Source: CAJGDV01 sp036667875
GTDB taxonomy: Bacteria > Bacillota_I > Bacilli_A > RF39 > UBA660
DNA length: 64,000 nucleotides
Assembly (NCBI GenBank): GCA_036667875.1
Contig: JAVWTD010000005.1
Coordinates: 1-64,000 of the forward strand
Direction: 5' to 3'
Position numbers and translations under genes: made by a program. The notes under the pieces were generated by a model that saw only the letters and a program-made list of their open reading frames with translations, made no database searches and had not been told where the DNA came from. Of this stretch, positions 1-8,125 are shown piece after piece. Each line of letters begins with the position of its first letter. Within the stretch, counting starts at the first letter, position 1.

Positions 1-167
1 ATTTAATTTATGTAATTAAAAAAAATGGATTATTATATGAAATTGATAGTAATTATAAAGTTAATAAAATTAAAGGATTAAAAGAGATTGTATCAATTAA
101 AATATTTGATAAGAATATTTATGCTGTTAATAGAAAAATGGAATCTATATTAATTAAGGAGTTATAA
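1..167 (+). CDS. 3' end of an unidentified gene (partial)
   Basis: An open frame enters from the left edge (codons from position 3) and ends at TAA 165-167, giving the last 54 residues of a protein. The residues alternate short hydrophobic strands with Asn/Lys/Gly turns (for example YVIKKNGLLYEID and KNIYAVNRKME), a pattern that would suit the last blades of a beta-propeller or a similar repeat protein, but that is only an impression. The frame stops directly before a strong hairpin with a T-run, which supports a real gene end. No function can be assigned. Confidence 0.5.
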   Translation, partial: LIYVIKKNGLLYEIDSNYKVNKIKGLKEIVSIKIFDKNIYAVNRKMESILIKEL

Positions 168-194
168 AAAACAGGAATTTAATTTTCCTGTTTT
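168..194. terminator. Bidirectional intrinsic terminator
   Basis: A 10-bp perfect stem (AAAACAGGAA and TTCCTGTTTT) with a 7-nt loop lies between two convergent genes. It has A-runs on the left and T-runs on the right, so it can terminate transcription from both sides. Confidence 0.8.
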
Positions 195-2157
195 ATTTAT
201 TTAATATTTCTTCAATAATATTATTATTAAGTAACTCATAATAATATTCCCAACTATCGGTAGTGTTTGTTTCTTCTCTTAAGTCTATTTTATTAATTTC
301 ATAAAGATAAATATTTTCAAATATTACTTTTAATAGGTAAAAATTCCAAACATTTATAATATCAACTTTTGTATAGTTATCGAATGGTTTAAGTATCTTT
401 TTAGCTGTTTTTATGTCGATTTCTTTTTCATTTTTAGACATATTAATTGCAAATACTACTAAATCATAAAGTTTTGTAAATAGACAAATATTGTCTAAGT
501 CAAGAATTGTGAAGTCTCCTGATTCATTCCATAGTATATTTTTATAGCATAAATCTCCGTGAATTAATTCTTTTTCTTGAAAAATTTTATAATTTTTTAG
601 TTTCATATATTTTTTTAGAAGTTCTTCAATTAATTCTCTTCTTATTTTATGTGTTTTCATATTCCTTAATGATTCATAAAAGAAGTCTACTTTTTCGATC
701 ATGGTTTCCCCTTTTATTTCTACTTTCTTTTCAGCTTTTATGAATTCAAGTATTTTTTCAAGTGAAGTATTGCTTAATTTCTTTTGATGTTTACCTTCTA
801 TATAGTGATAGACACATATTGTACTATTGGCTATTTTAAATAGTTTTGTTTCTAAGGGGTTTAGAAGATTAAAGTTTGATTTTTTAGCTACTTCTATCAT
901 TTCATGGAATAAGTTTTCATTTATTATTTTTTTGTAAATTTTGACTATATATTTTTTTTCGTTTGTTTGTATTAAATAGACAAAATTTGTTAAGCCTGTT
1001 TCAAGTTTCTTAATATCTTTTATTTCTTTTTTTATTTCATCTTTGAATAGTCTTTTAATAATAATATAGTTGTATTCTTCGATTGTTTTTTTATAAACTT
1101 TTATTAATTTATCAACTACTATTTCTTTTGAATATTCATTTTTAATTGTTTCTAAGAAGCTTGATGACATTTCTTTTTGTATTTCTTTATTTTTATATAA
1201 TTCTATTATCTTTTCTGTAAGATTGTCTTCATTTGAGAGATACTTTGTATTCTTTACTGCTTCCATCATGCCACTATTAATGCTTCCTACAAAGGGAACT
1301 GATGACGCCATACATTCTAGTACTGAATATGGTAGATTGTCATAGAGGGATGGAAATACTGCTATAAGAGATCTATTATATAAGATGTTTATTTTTTCGT
1401 TTGTTAATTTTCCTTTGAATTCTAAAAGTTTGTGTAATTTTTTAGGTACTATATTTTTAATATATTCTATAGTTGAAATACCTAAATTATTTTTTGTTGT
1501 ATCTTCTCCTACAAATATAAATTTTATATTTCCTAAATTTTCAACAATATCTGGTATTGATTTTGCTAAGTTTAAAACTCCTTTTGATTCTTCTAAGGAT
1601 CCACAGTAAATTATATTTTTGTTTTTTTCTCTTTTTTTATTTTTTAAGTAGAATATTTCTTGGTCAATTGGGTTTCTTATTATTTCTATCTTTTTATTTG
1701 GTTTGTTTATTTTTTCTTTTAAATAATTTGTAGATGAAATAATGAGATCTGATGCTTCTAATATTTTGTTTTCCCACTTTATTGTTTTCGTATCTTCTTT
1801 ATTCCAAATAATTGATGGTTTTTGTAAGCGAACTACGAGTGGTACTTTTCTAGATTTTTCAAAAAGTACAGTGTAGGCTCCTTTATCTGGAACTTCAATA
1901 ATTTCTATTTCTCCATGTTTTTGTAATGTACTTAATAATTTTGACACTTTTGTTCTAAAGTCTATTTCAGAATCAGAAAGTCTTATTACTTTTACTCCTT
2001 CATCAAGATAATTCTTATCACAGTCTAGTGATTTAGCTATGACAGTTACGTCATGACCTTTTTTTACTAGTGTTTCCGCTATTATTTTTTGGGCTGTCGC
2101 TATTCCTGAATAGTGGGTCTCTTCTGGATATTCCTCATGTACTAAACATATTTTCAT
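193..2157 (-). CDS. GT4 glycosyltransferase fused to APH/choline-kinase-like phosphotransferase
   Basis: This 654-residue protein has two domains. Residues 1 to about 365 look like a GT-B family 4 glycosyltransferase: the N-terminal MKICLVHEEYPEETHYSG with SGIA donor loop, a CGSLEESKG segment, and a C-terminal PSLYDNLPYSVLECMAS element carrying the usual E-x7-E type motif. Residues about 385-654 look like an aminoglycoside/choline-kinase-fold phosphotransferase, with HGDLCYKNILW near residue 533 (catalytic Asp and Asn) followed by ILDLDN (metal-binding Asp). It probably modifies a cell-envelope glycan, but substrate and acceptor are unknown. The start is ATG 2157, six bases after GAGGTG; an upstream GTG in frame overlaps that ribosome site. 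It is followed by the bidirectional terminator. The single-chain fusion is uncommon in my experience. Confidence 0.75.
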   Translation of the reverse strand: MKICLVHEEYPEETHYSGIATAQKIIAETLVKKGHDVTVIAKSLDCDKNYLDEGVKVIRLSDSEIDFRTKVSKLLSTLQKHGEIEIIEVPDKGAYTVLFEKSRKVPLVVRLQKPSIIWNKEDTKTIKWENKILEASDLIISSTNYLKEKINKPNKKIEIIRNPIDQEIFYLKNKKREKNKNIIYCGSLEESKGVLNLAKSIPDIVENLGNIKFIFVGEDTTKNNLGISTIEYIKNIVPKKLHKLLEFKGKLTNEKINILYNRSLIAVFPSLYDNLPYSVLECMASSVPFVGSINSGMMEAVKNTKYLSNEDNLTEKIIELYKNKEIQKEMSSSFLETIKNEYSKEIVVDKLIKVYKKTIEEYNYIIIKRLFKDEIKKEIKDIKKLETGLTNFVYLIQTNEKKYIVKIYKKIINENLFHEMIEVAKKSNFNLLNPLETKLFKIANSTICVYHYIEGKHQKKLSNTSLEKILEFIKAEKKVEIKGETMIEKVDFFYESLRNMKTHKIRRELIEELLKKYMKLKNYKIFQEKELIHGDLCYKNILWNESGDFTILDLDNICLFTKLYDLVVFAINMSKNEKEIDIKTAKKILKPFDNYTKVDIINVWNFYLLKVIFENIYLYEINKIDLREETNTTDSWEYYYELLNNNIIEEILNK

Positions 2158-2166
2158 TTTTTGCAC

Positions 2167-2406
2167 CTCATAAATTTAAATATTTGAATTTTATTATATC
2201 ATATATTTTAAATAATACAAAAAAACAGAAATAAAGTATAATGTAAAATGGTATTGGGATTAGGTATACAAAGAGGAAGACCTAATTTATAATGTAATTG
2301 AAATAAAATATTATGGAGAGTTTTATATATACTACATTACAATTTTACAAAAACTTCTTTTAAAACATCTTTTTTTTATAATTTTAATAATGTATAATAA
2401 ATGTAG
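2167..2406. other. Intergenic region with weak hairpins, no gene seen
   Basis: About 240 bp separate two divergent genes. I see no coding frame with a ribosome site. Inverted repeats are present, for example TTAGGT with ACCTAA around 2268-2300 and a longer imperfect pairing between AATGTAATTG and the CATTACAATTT near 2335. They may belong to a leader or simply reflect AT-rich sequence. Confidence 0.3.
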
Positions 2407-2437
2407 TTGACTCTCTACTTGAGTAGAGTGTTATTAT
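2407..2437 (+). promoter_or_regulatory. MerR-type promoter/operator
   Basis: A -35 box TTGACT (2407-2412) and a -10 box TATTAT (2432-2437) are separated by 19 bp, longer than the usual 17. The spacer holds a perfect inverted repeat, CTCTACT-TG-AGTAGAG (2413-2428). A long spacer with a centred dyad is the signature of promoters that MerR-family activators bind and untwist, so the regulator just downstream very likely controls itself and the following gene here. Confidence 0.85.
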
Positions 2438-2458
2438 GTATATGAAAGGAGGAAAATC

Positions 2459-3166
2459 ATGTACAAAATTGGTGACTTTTCTAAGAAAACTAAAGCTTCT
2501 ATAAGAACATTAAGATACTATGATAAAATTGATTTATTAAAACCTGATTCAATTGATATCTTTACCGGTTACAGATATTATAGTGAACAAAAAATAGATG
2601 AATATAACTTAATAATGGATTTAAAAGATTCTGGTTATTCATTAGATGAAATAAAAAAAGACTGGAACAATTTTAATTCTACTAAAATGGACTTAAAAAA
2701 AATACAATTACTTGATGAAGTAAAAAATATAAATGATAAAATAAAGAAACTTGATTTCTTAAAAAGTCACATAACTGATGGGAAAATTGTAGTAAAAAAT
2801 AGTGATGTAAAAACTCTTATAAGCCTACCTAAAAAATTAGTAGTGGGTGACTATAATCAATATATAATAAAACACGATAGAAATACAGAAATTGCAAAAT
2901 CTATTAAAAGTAAAAATGCTATATATTATATATTATATTTAGATAATGAAGTAATAGATGATTTTGTAATTATTCCAAAACTAAATAATTATTTAACAAC
3001 TTTAAAGAAATCAACTTTTGAAAATGAGTCAGTTATGAACTTCATATTTAATAATTTAAATTATGAGTGTATCACTATGAGTTTTAAAAATGAAATCAAA
3101 GAATATGATTTTAAATTAATAGAAGAACAAAAAAATATGTATATAAAATGTTTGAAGGAGAAATGA
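2459..3166 (+). CDS. MerR-family transcriptional regulator
   Basis: The 235-residue protein starts with a MerR winged helix-turn-helix (MYKIGDFSKKTKASIRTLRYYDKIDLL, then the GYRYYSE wing) followed by a coiled coil around residues 80-105. The C-terminal half, about 120 residues, may be a GyrI-like effector-binding domain but lacks motifs I can name. A strong AAAGGAGG site precedes ATG 2459, and the MerR-type promoter with 19-bp spacer lies directly upstream, arguing for autoregulation. The gene ends at TGA 3164-3166, two bases before the next start, so the two genes form an operon. The inducer is unknown. Confidence 0.85.
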   Translation: MYKIGDFSKKTKASIRTLRYYDKIDLLKPDSIDIFTGYRYYSEQKIDEYNLIMDLKDSGYSLDEIKKDWNNFNSTKMDLKKIQLLDEVKNINDKIKKLDFLKSHITDGKIVVKNSDVKTLISLPKKLVVGDYNQYIIKHDRNTEIAKSIKSKNAIYYILYLDNEVIDDFVIIPKLNNYLTTLKKSTFENESVMNFIFNNLNYECITMSFKNEIKEYDFKLIEEQKNMYIKCLKEK

Positions 3167-3168
3167 AA

Positions 3169-4194
3169 ATGGAAAAAACATGTTTAATTAACGGAAAAAT
3201 TAATTCAGGGAAAACAACAGGAATAATTTATAAAGAAGTAGAAGAAATTTTAGCAAGTAACGAAAATATTTTGATTTTAGACCCAAAAGAAGAATATTTA
3301 AATCAATTTAATGAAGAGTTAAAGGATTATAACAAAGTTATTATTAATTTAAAGAACAATGATTTAAGTAATAATTACAACCCTTTTTTATTACCTTATA
3401 AATATTATAAAGAAGGAAACAAAGATACTTGTATCGAATTATTAGAAAGAATATGTAAAACAATATTTATTGATGATAATTCTATAGAATCTGACCCATT
3501 TTGGACAAATAGTGCGTGTGATTTATGTATGTCTTTAATGCTTATTATAATGGAGCATGCAAGTTCTAAACAAGTTAATTTAGGTTCACTTAGTCTTGCA
3601 CTTGATGGTTTATTAGAAAAAGATTTAATTAAAGAATATTTTGATAAATTAGATAAAACTAGCGAGGCTTTTATATCTGGATCATCAATTATTTATGCAC
3701 CTCTTGAAACAAGAACAAGCATAATAAGTGTTTCTAAACAAAAACTAAAAGAATATACGTTAAGACCATCCTTATTGGCACTTACTAATTTAACTAACTT
3801 TGAAATAAAAGAAAAGACTGCTATAATTATTGTTTTAAATCAAAATTTAAAAAATAGAAACAATTTAGGAAATATGTTAATTGAAGAAATATATTTCAGA
3901 ACTAAAACTGAAGAATTAAAGATGAACTTTATACTTGATAATATTGATTTTATTAATAAACTAGATTGTTTAACATCTTTAATAAATAATCCAAAAAATA
4001 ATTTAATTATTGCATCAAGAGATTTAGATAATTTAAAAAATGTTTATCCTAAGGGAACTTTTAATGTTGTTTTAGAAGAAAAAACAGCTCTTAATGAAGA
4101 ACTTGTAAATCAAAAAAAAGCAGTAATTAAATTTCCAAAAACAAAAATAACGAAAGACTATTTTGAAATAAATAAGTATTTGTCTAATGAATAG
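3169..4194 (+). CDS. Stand-alone VirD4/TraG-like ATPase
   Basis: The 341-residue cytoplasmic protein resembles the motor domain of type IV coupling proteins (VirD4/TraG). It has a Walker A INGKINSGKTTG at the N-terminus, ILDPKEEY shortly after, the YNPF segment, a DPFWTNSACDLCMSLMLIIM helix typical of the family (Asp-x-Phe-Trp ... Ala) and a Walker-B-like FILDNIDFI near residue 255. Family members are normally 500-700 residues with N-terminal membrane helices; this one has none and is roughly half that length. No relaxase, VirB4 or pilus gene lies nearby. ATG 3169 is chosen because AAGGAG (3155-3160) sits 8 bp upstream. It is co-transcribed with the MerR regulator. Its job is unknown; a remnant of a mobile element or a domesticated DNA or protein pump are both possible. 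Confidence 0.6.
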   Translation: MEKTCLINGKINSGKTTGIIYKEVEEILASNENILILDPKEEYLNQFNEELKDYNKVIINLKNNDLSNNYNPFLLPYKYYKEGNKDTCIELLERICKTIFIDDNSIESDPFWTNSACDLCMSLMLIIMEHASSKQVNLGSLSLALDGLLEKDLIKEYFDKLDKTSEAFISGSSIIYAPLETRTSIISVSKQKLKEYTLRPSLLALTNLTNFEIKEKTAIIIVLNQNLKNRNNLGNMLIEEIYFRTKTEELKMNFILDNIDFINKLDCLTSLINNPKNNLIIASRDLDNLKNVYPKGTFNVVLEEKTALNEELVNQKKAVIKFPKTKITKDYFEINKYLSNE

Positions 4195-4321
4195 ACGATT
4201 AGAAATAGAGAAGCTAAATTCTTATAAAAAATATTTATTGAGTATAAAAGAAGAAGTAAAAGAAAAACCAAAAGTATTAACATTAAAAAGAAAATATTAT
4301 GGTAAGGAATTAAATTATTAA
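4187..4321 (+). CDS. Small basic protein, 44 aa, overlapping the ATPase gene end
   Basis: A 44-codon frame starts at ATG 4187, 8 bp inside the end of the ATPase gene (ATGAATAG overlap), and ends at TAA 4319-4321, immediately before a terminator. The product is basic and mostly helical, beginning MNRRLEIEKLNSYKKYLL. Overlapping stop and start suggest translational coupling, but there is no clear ribosome site of its own. I recognise no family; it could be a small partner of the ATPase or an accidental frame. Confidence 0.45.
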   Translation: MNRRLEIEKLNSYKKYLLSIKEEVKEKPKVLTLKRKYYGKELNY

Positions 4322-4330
4322 AATAAAATT

Positions 4331-4357
4331 AGAGTAATTATTGAAATTACTCTTTTA
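4331..4357 (+). terminator. Intrinsic terminator of merR operon
   Basis: A perfect 9-bp stem AGAGTAATT / AATTACTCT with 5-nt loop is followed by TTTTATT, 10 bp after the small ORF. Confidence 0.8.
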
Positions 4358-4421
4358 TTATGCATGAATTTATAATTACTAAATAATCATTTTTACTGTC
4401 AATAGGTTCTATTAAAATAAT

Positions 4422-4447
4422 ACAAAAAAACAGGAATAAATCCTGTT
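4422..4447 (-). terminator. Intrinsic terminator after rubrerythrin
   Basis: Minus-strand stem AACAGGA / TCCTGTT with a 5-nt loop, followed by a T7 run (A-run at 4424-4430 on the plus strand), just after the rubrerythrin stop codon. Confidence 0.75.
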
Positions 4448-4451
4448 AGTC

Positions 4452-4991
4452 TTAGTAGTTAGTGCATCTCATTTCAAAATAACTTTGTGGGTGGTTACAA
4501 ACTGGACATACTTTAGGAGCATTTTCTCCGTAGTGAATGTGTCCACAGTTTCTACAAATCCACATTACTTTGTTTTCTTTTTCAAATACTACATTTTCTT
4601 CAATATTTGCTAATAATTTTTTATATCTTTCTTCGTGTTCTTTTTCTATTTTAGCTACTTCATTGAAAAGGAATGCTATTTTTTGGAATCCTTCTTCTTT
4701 TGCGTCATTTGCGAATGAAGCATACATGTCAGTCCACTCATAGTGTTCTCCTGCTGCTGCGTCTTTTAAGTTGTCGATAGTTGATGGTACTTCTCCATCA
4801 TGTAGTTCTTTGAACCATAATTTAGCATGTTCTTTTTCGTTTCCTGCTGTTTCTTCAAATATTGCTGCTATTTGTTCATATCCATCTTTTTTTGCTTTTG
4901 AAGCATAGTAAGTATATTTGTTTCTTGCTTGGCTTTCTCCTGCGAATGCTGCTAATAGATTCATTTCTGTTTTTGATCCTTTAAGTTCCAT
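4452..4991 (-). CDS. rbr: Rubrerythrin
   Basis: The 179-residue protein has an N-terminal ferritin-like four-helix diiron domain with the expected Glu/His ligands (AGESQARNKY near residue 19, ETAGNEKEHAKLW, EVAKIEKEHEERY) and a C-terminal rubredoxin-like FeS4 site (CRNCGHIHYG ... CPVCNHP). Rubrerythrins reduce hydrogen peroxide in the cytoplasm of anaerobes. A GAAGGAG ribosome site precedes the ATG. The gene starts 16 bp after perR on the same strand, with no terminator between, so both are expected from the Per-box promoter upstream of perR. That suits peroxide-inducible detoxification in an oxygen-sensitive organism. Confidence 0.95.
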   Translation of the reverse strand: MELKGSKTEMNLLAAFAGESQARNKYTYYASKAKKDGYEQIAAIFEETAGNEKEHAKLWFKELHDGEVPSTIDNLKDAAAGEHYEWTDMYASFANDAKEEGFQKIAFLFNEVAKIEKEHEERYKKLLANIEENVVFEKENKVMWICRNCGHIHYGENAPKVCPVCNHPQSYFEMRCTNY

Positions 4992-5007
4992 AATTAATTC
5001 TCCTTCT

Positions 5008-5382
5008 TTATTTTTTGCAATTATTACATATTCCTGTGAATATGATATTACTAGATATTATTTCGCATTTATTTTGTTTTTCTATAATTTGTTTGATATT
5101 ATCTACTGTATTTAAGTTTATATCAAACATATTATGACAATTGATGCAATATATGTGTGCATGATCTTTTAAAGTTTTATCGTAATGGTCTCCTCCATGA
5201 GGATTACTTATTTTTTTAATAAGTCCATTTTCGTTTAAAGTATTAAGGTTTCTGTATACTGTTCCTAAACTTATGTTTGGAATGATTTCTTTTACTTCTT
5301 TATAAATACTTTCAACGTTTGGATGGTTACAATTATTTGATACTACTTTTAATATTTCTGTTCTTTGTTTTGAATATTTCAT
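5008..5382 (-). CDS. perR: Fur-family peroxide regulator (PerR-like)
   Basis: A 124-residue Fur-family repressor: winged helix with HPNVESIYKEV and SLGTVYRNLNTL, then the metal-binding dimerisation domain with HGGDHYD, HAHIYCINC and a final CNNC (two CxxC pairs for structural zinc). The assignment to PerR rather than Fur or Zur rests on the adjoining rubrerythrin gene, not on a diagnostic residue. Start ATG 5382 lies 4 bp after GAGGTG; a TTG-initiated extension is rejected because it overlaps that site. The promoter upstream carries a near-palindromic 7-1-7 box between -10 and the gene, so the regulator should repress its own operon together with rubrerythrin. Confidence 0.88.
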   Translation of the reverse strand: MKYSKQRTEILKVVSNNCNHPNVESIYKEVKEIIPNISLGTVYRNLNTLNENGLIKKISNPHGGDHYDKTLKDHAHIYCINCHNMFDINLNTVDNIKQIIEKQNKCEIISSNIIFTGICNNCKK

Positions 5383-5397
5383 TAAACACCTCAAATC

Positions 5398-5446
5398 TAG
5401 TAATAATTACTAATATCATTATACTAGATTGTTTTAGAAATGTCAA
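5398..5446 (-). promoter_or_regulatory. perR-rbr promoter with Per/Fur box
   Basis: On the minus strand, TTGACA (5441-5446) and TATAAT (5418-5423) are separated by exactly 17 bp, a consensus sigma-A promoter. Just downstream, 5398-5412 reads TAGTAAT-T-ATTACTA, a perfect 7-1-7 inverted repeat of the Fur/PerR type covering the transcription start, as expected for a repressor-controlled promoter. Confidence 0.88.
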
Positions 5447-5448
5447 CC

Positions 5449-6114
5449 TTAAAAATGAAATCTTCTTTCGAGTTCTTGAGTTACTTGTTTTCTATTAAAA
5501 ATAAATAGAATAAGCATTAAGAATACACTAAGTGATGCGGAAATTATTGATGGCCATGCAACTTTAACTACATCTTTAAATACTAAAATTATTGGAATAA
5601 TTCCTATTAAACAGTTAATATAAATATATATTATATAGTCTTTAAGTGGGCTTTTTAAGAAAATTCTTGTAATAAAAACTGATAATATATAACTAACTGA
5701 GATAAATGGAAGAACATAAGTAAGACTCCATAGGTTATTAAATCCTGTAAAATAATTGCTTATAAAGCTTACTAATAAAATTATATTAAATTCGGTAAAA
5801 AGCATTCTTAAAAAATAGTGTCTTCTTCTTACTCCTGCTATAAGTGTTATCCAGAATGATACGATTCCTGCTATTACAAAGTAGGACCATTTTAAGTCTT
5901 TTGATACTAGATAATTTATTGCTAGACATAGAATACCACCAAAAATTGATGCTAATAAAAGTATCTTATAAAATAGTTCGTGACTTCTATATCTTGTAAG
6001 AAGAATTGGAAAAACATCTTTTCCATTTTCGTTTTTATTAAGTGGTGTGTTACATAGTGGGCAATCATCTGTGTTTGTATTTATCATAACGTTACATTTA
6101 AAACATTTTTTCAT
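5449..6114 (-). CDS. Zinc-ribbon multi-pass membrane protein (DUF6320-like)
   Basis: The 221-residue protein opens with a short zinc ribbon (KCFKCNVMINTNTDDCPLCNTPL, two CxxC pairs) followed by about six hydrophobic helices. This architecture matches, from memory, the DUF6320 proteins that recur beside an alcohol-acetyltransferase-like protein and an HSL-type hydrolase, as here. It overlaps the 3' end of the acyltransferase gene by 17 bp, indicating translational coupling. The start is ATG 6114 with GGAGG upstream. It may help the other two act on a membrane lipid or glycolipid; the activity is unknown. Confidence 0.65.
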   Translation of the reverse strand: MKKCFKCNVMINTNTDDCPLCNTPLNKNENGKDVFPILLTRYRSHELFYKILLLASIFGGILCLAINYLVSKDLKWSYFVIAGIVSFWITLIAGVRRRHYFLRMLFTEFNIILLVSFISNYFTGFNNLWSLTYVLPFISVSYILSVFITRIFLKSPLKDYIIYIYINCLIGIIPIILVFKDVVKVAWPSIISASLSVFLMLILFIFNRKQVTQELERRFHF

Positions 6115-7168
6115 CAAGTTCTTCCTCCTCTACTATGTTTGTATTTATTAATACTTGTATTCCTTTTTCTGTTAGAAATCTGGTAAAGTTTTTTTGGATT
6201 TCACAGTCAAGGAAATGAGAAGTAAAAGTAAAGACCATCTTATCTTTAAATGTACAAAGACATGATTGTATATTATCGGTACTTGAAAATACTCCGAAGT
6301 GAGAAATATATTTTTCGAGTTCTTCAGGAATTGTAATAATTCCTATGTTTGATAACGTTATTGTTCTATATTTTCTTGTCATTTTATAGATATATTTTAG
6401 GAAGATGTCTTTTATAAAGATAGGTATAAGTCGTATTATGAATATGTTTTCAAAGTTTGCTAATGAATTCATTCTTTTTTCTAATTCTGCTTTTGTTATT
6501 TTTTCTTTGAATTGTTTATTAGTTTCTGTTAGTACTGTTTCAAAGTCTTCGTTATCTTCGTCAAATTTATATTTGATTGGAATTACATTGAAGAAATTTC
6601 TGGCAGTATTTGAGGGAAAATAGTTTCTTAAGTTTACTGGTATGGTTACTACTACTTCTTTCTTTTTTTCTTCATGACTCATTGTATCTCCTATGCTTTT
6701 AAGCATTAGGGCTGTTAAGTATGATGTTACTGTTACTTTTTTTTCTTTTGATAGTTTTAATACTTCGTTTGTAGGCATAATTAGTTCTATTACTTTTATT
6801 CTGTCTTCAGGGTATTTTTTGCTATTTAATTGATATGCGAATTTCTCTTTTTCATTTTTTTCTTTTTTGTTTCGATCGAAATATTTATGATAACTATCTT
6901 TTTCTCTTTCAAAAACTGAAATATCATCTACATAAATTTCATTACTTACATTATCTTTTAAGGTTTCATAATTACAAATTAGGACTTTAAGAAAATGAAG
7001 TGTACCTGTCCCATCCGTTAGTGCNNNNNNNNNNNNNNNNNNNNNNNNNNNNNNNNNNNNNNNNNNNNNNNNNNNNNNNNNNNNNNNNNNNNNNNNNNNN
7101 NNNNNNNNNNNNNNNNNNNNNNNNGTATTTTCAAGTTTATACCATCTGTCCGTATTTTTTTTACTCAT
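6098..7168 (-). CDS. Alcohol-acetyltransferase/condensation-like acyltransferase, interrupted by assembly gap
   Basis: The gene starts at ATG 7168 (AGGTGA ribosome site) and ends at TAA 6098, with a 100-N gap after the first 14 codons. Visible parts fit the CoA-dependent acyltransferase superfamily: RWYKLEN at the N-terminus, ALTDGTGTLHFLK after the gap (the end of the HHxxxDG-type active site), PVNLRNYFPS and SNIG in the C-terminal half. The catalytic His pair would fall inside or next to the missing stretch. Related proteins as I remember them have roughly 100-120 residues between these N-terminal segments, so the real gap is probably nearer 300-350 bp than 100. The gene is coupled to a hydrolase upstream and a membrane protein downstream; the trio probably handles an acylated lipid or polyketide-like product. 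Confidence 0.65.
   Translation of the reverse strand: MSKKNTDRWYKLENXXXXXXXXXXXXXXXXXXXXXXXXXXXXXXXXXXALTDGTGTLHFLKVLICNYETLKDNVSNEIYVDDISVFEREKDSYHKYFDRNKKEKNEKEKFAYQLNSKKYPEDRIKVIELIMPTNEVLKLSKEKKVTVTSYLTALMLKSIGDTMSHEEKKKEVVVTIPVNLRNYFPSNTARNFFNVIPIKYKFDEDNEDFETVLTETNKQFKEKITKAELEKRMNSLANFENIFIIRLIPIFIKDIFLKYIYKMTRKYRTITLSNIGIITIPEELEKYISHFGVFSSTDNIQSCLCTFKDKMVFTFTSHFLDCEIQKNFTRFLTEKGIQVLINTNIVEEEELDEKMF
7025..7124. other. Assembly gap of 100 N
   Basis: Exactly 100 undetermined bases lie inside the acyltransferase gene. The sequences left and right show no shared end, so unlike the second gap this is likely real missing sequence of unknown length. Confidence 0.95.
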
Positions 7169-8081
7169 TTTCTTCACCTAAAAATAATTGTATATCTTCG
7201 TACATTTTAATTCTATAATTTTTTTCTAAAATGTTAGAAAAGAAACCATGTAAAGCTCCTTTATATTCTATATGATTTACTTCATTATTACTTTCTTTTA
7301 GTTTTTCTACGTATTCTCTTCCTTCATCTCTTAATGGGTCTAATTCGCATGTTATTATGAGTGTTTTTGGAAGGTTTTTAAAATCTTTTTGAAGAAGAGG
7401 TGCTGCATAGGGATTTAGTTTATCTTTTTCGTTTTCTGTATATAAATCCATAAACTCTTCTATGTTTTTTCTGGTTAGCATATAATCACTTCCATTTTCT
7501 AATAGTGATTTATACTTTGAATTTAAGGAGTAATCATTTTGTAATGCTGGATATAATAAAATGTTTTTATCTATTTTAAAGTCTTTAGTGTCTCTTGCTT
7601 TTTGAGATATGGCTGCTACTAGGTTCCCTCCTGCAGAGTCACCCATTAGAACAATGTCTTTAGGCTCTAAATTAAACGCTTTACAGTTTTTGATAAGAAG
7701 ATGTGCTATTTCATAACAGTCTTCAAATCCGGCTGGAAACGGGTATTCTGGTGCTAGTCTATATTCTACAAGTAGGACTATTCTATTTGTTTTTTTTGAT
7801 AGTTCATAACAAACGTTTGTGTATGATTCCAAGGAACCACTTACCCATCCTCCTCCGTGAAAATATAAAATCATTTTATGATCTTTTTTGTCTTCAAAAT
7901 CGTTATAGATTCTTATTTTTATTTTTCTTGTTTTTAAATTTAAAAAGACATCTTTAAATTCAGATTCTTTTTTTACTGGATTTATCATTTTTTGGAGTGT
8001 TCTAAATATTTTTAAATTATCTTTTACACTAAAATCTCTGTTTGAAAATTTTTTTATTATTTTATATTTTATGTCTTTCAT
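7161..8081 (-). CDS. Alpha/beta hydrolase, hormone-sensitive-lipase family
   Basis: A 306-residue esterase-like protein with the HSL-family signature HGGGW (oxyanion hole, near residue 75), the nucleophile elbow GDSAGG, the acid DPLRDEG and the catalytic His in LHGFF. No signal peptide is visible, so it acts in the cytoplasm. It heads a three-gene operon and overlaps the start of the acyltransferase gene by 8 bp. A plausible role is hydrolysis or transfer of an acyl ester made by its neighbour. A TATAAT-like -10 lies near 8110-8120 on the minus strand. Confidence 0.88.
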   Translation of the reverse strand: MKDIKYKIIKKFSNRDFSVKDNLKIFRTLQKMINPVKKESEFKDVFLNLKTRKIKIRIYNDFEDKKDHKMILYFHGGGWVSGSLESYTNVCYELSKKTNRIVLLVEYRLAPEYPFPAGFEDCYEIAHLLIKNCKAFNLEPKDIVLMGDSAGGNLVAAISQKARDTKDFKIDKNILLYPALQNDYSLNSKYKSLLENGSDYMLTRKNIEEFMDLYTENEKDKLNPYAAPLLQKDFKNLPKTLIITCELDPLRDEGREYVEKLKESNNEVNHIEYKGALHGFFSNILEKNYRIKMYEDIQLFLGEENE

Positions 8082-8125
8082 TTTATCTTCCGACTTTCTA
8101 TATATATATTATACTATATAATTAT

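Noticed and set aside
3169..4194. Integrated conjugative element
   Set aside because: No relaxase, integrase, VirB4, attachment repeats or tRNA target is seen around the VirD4-like gene.
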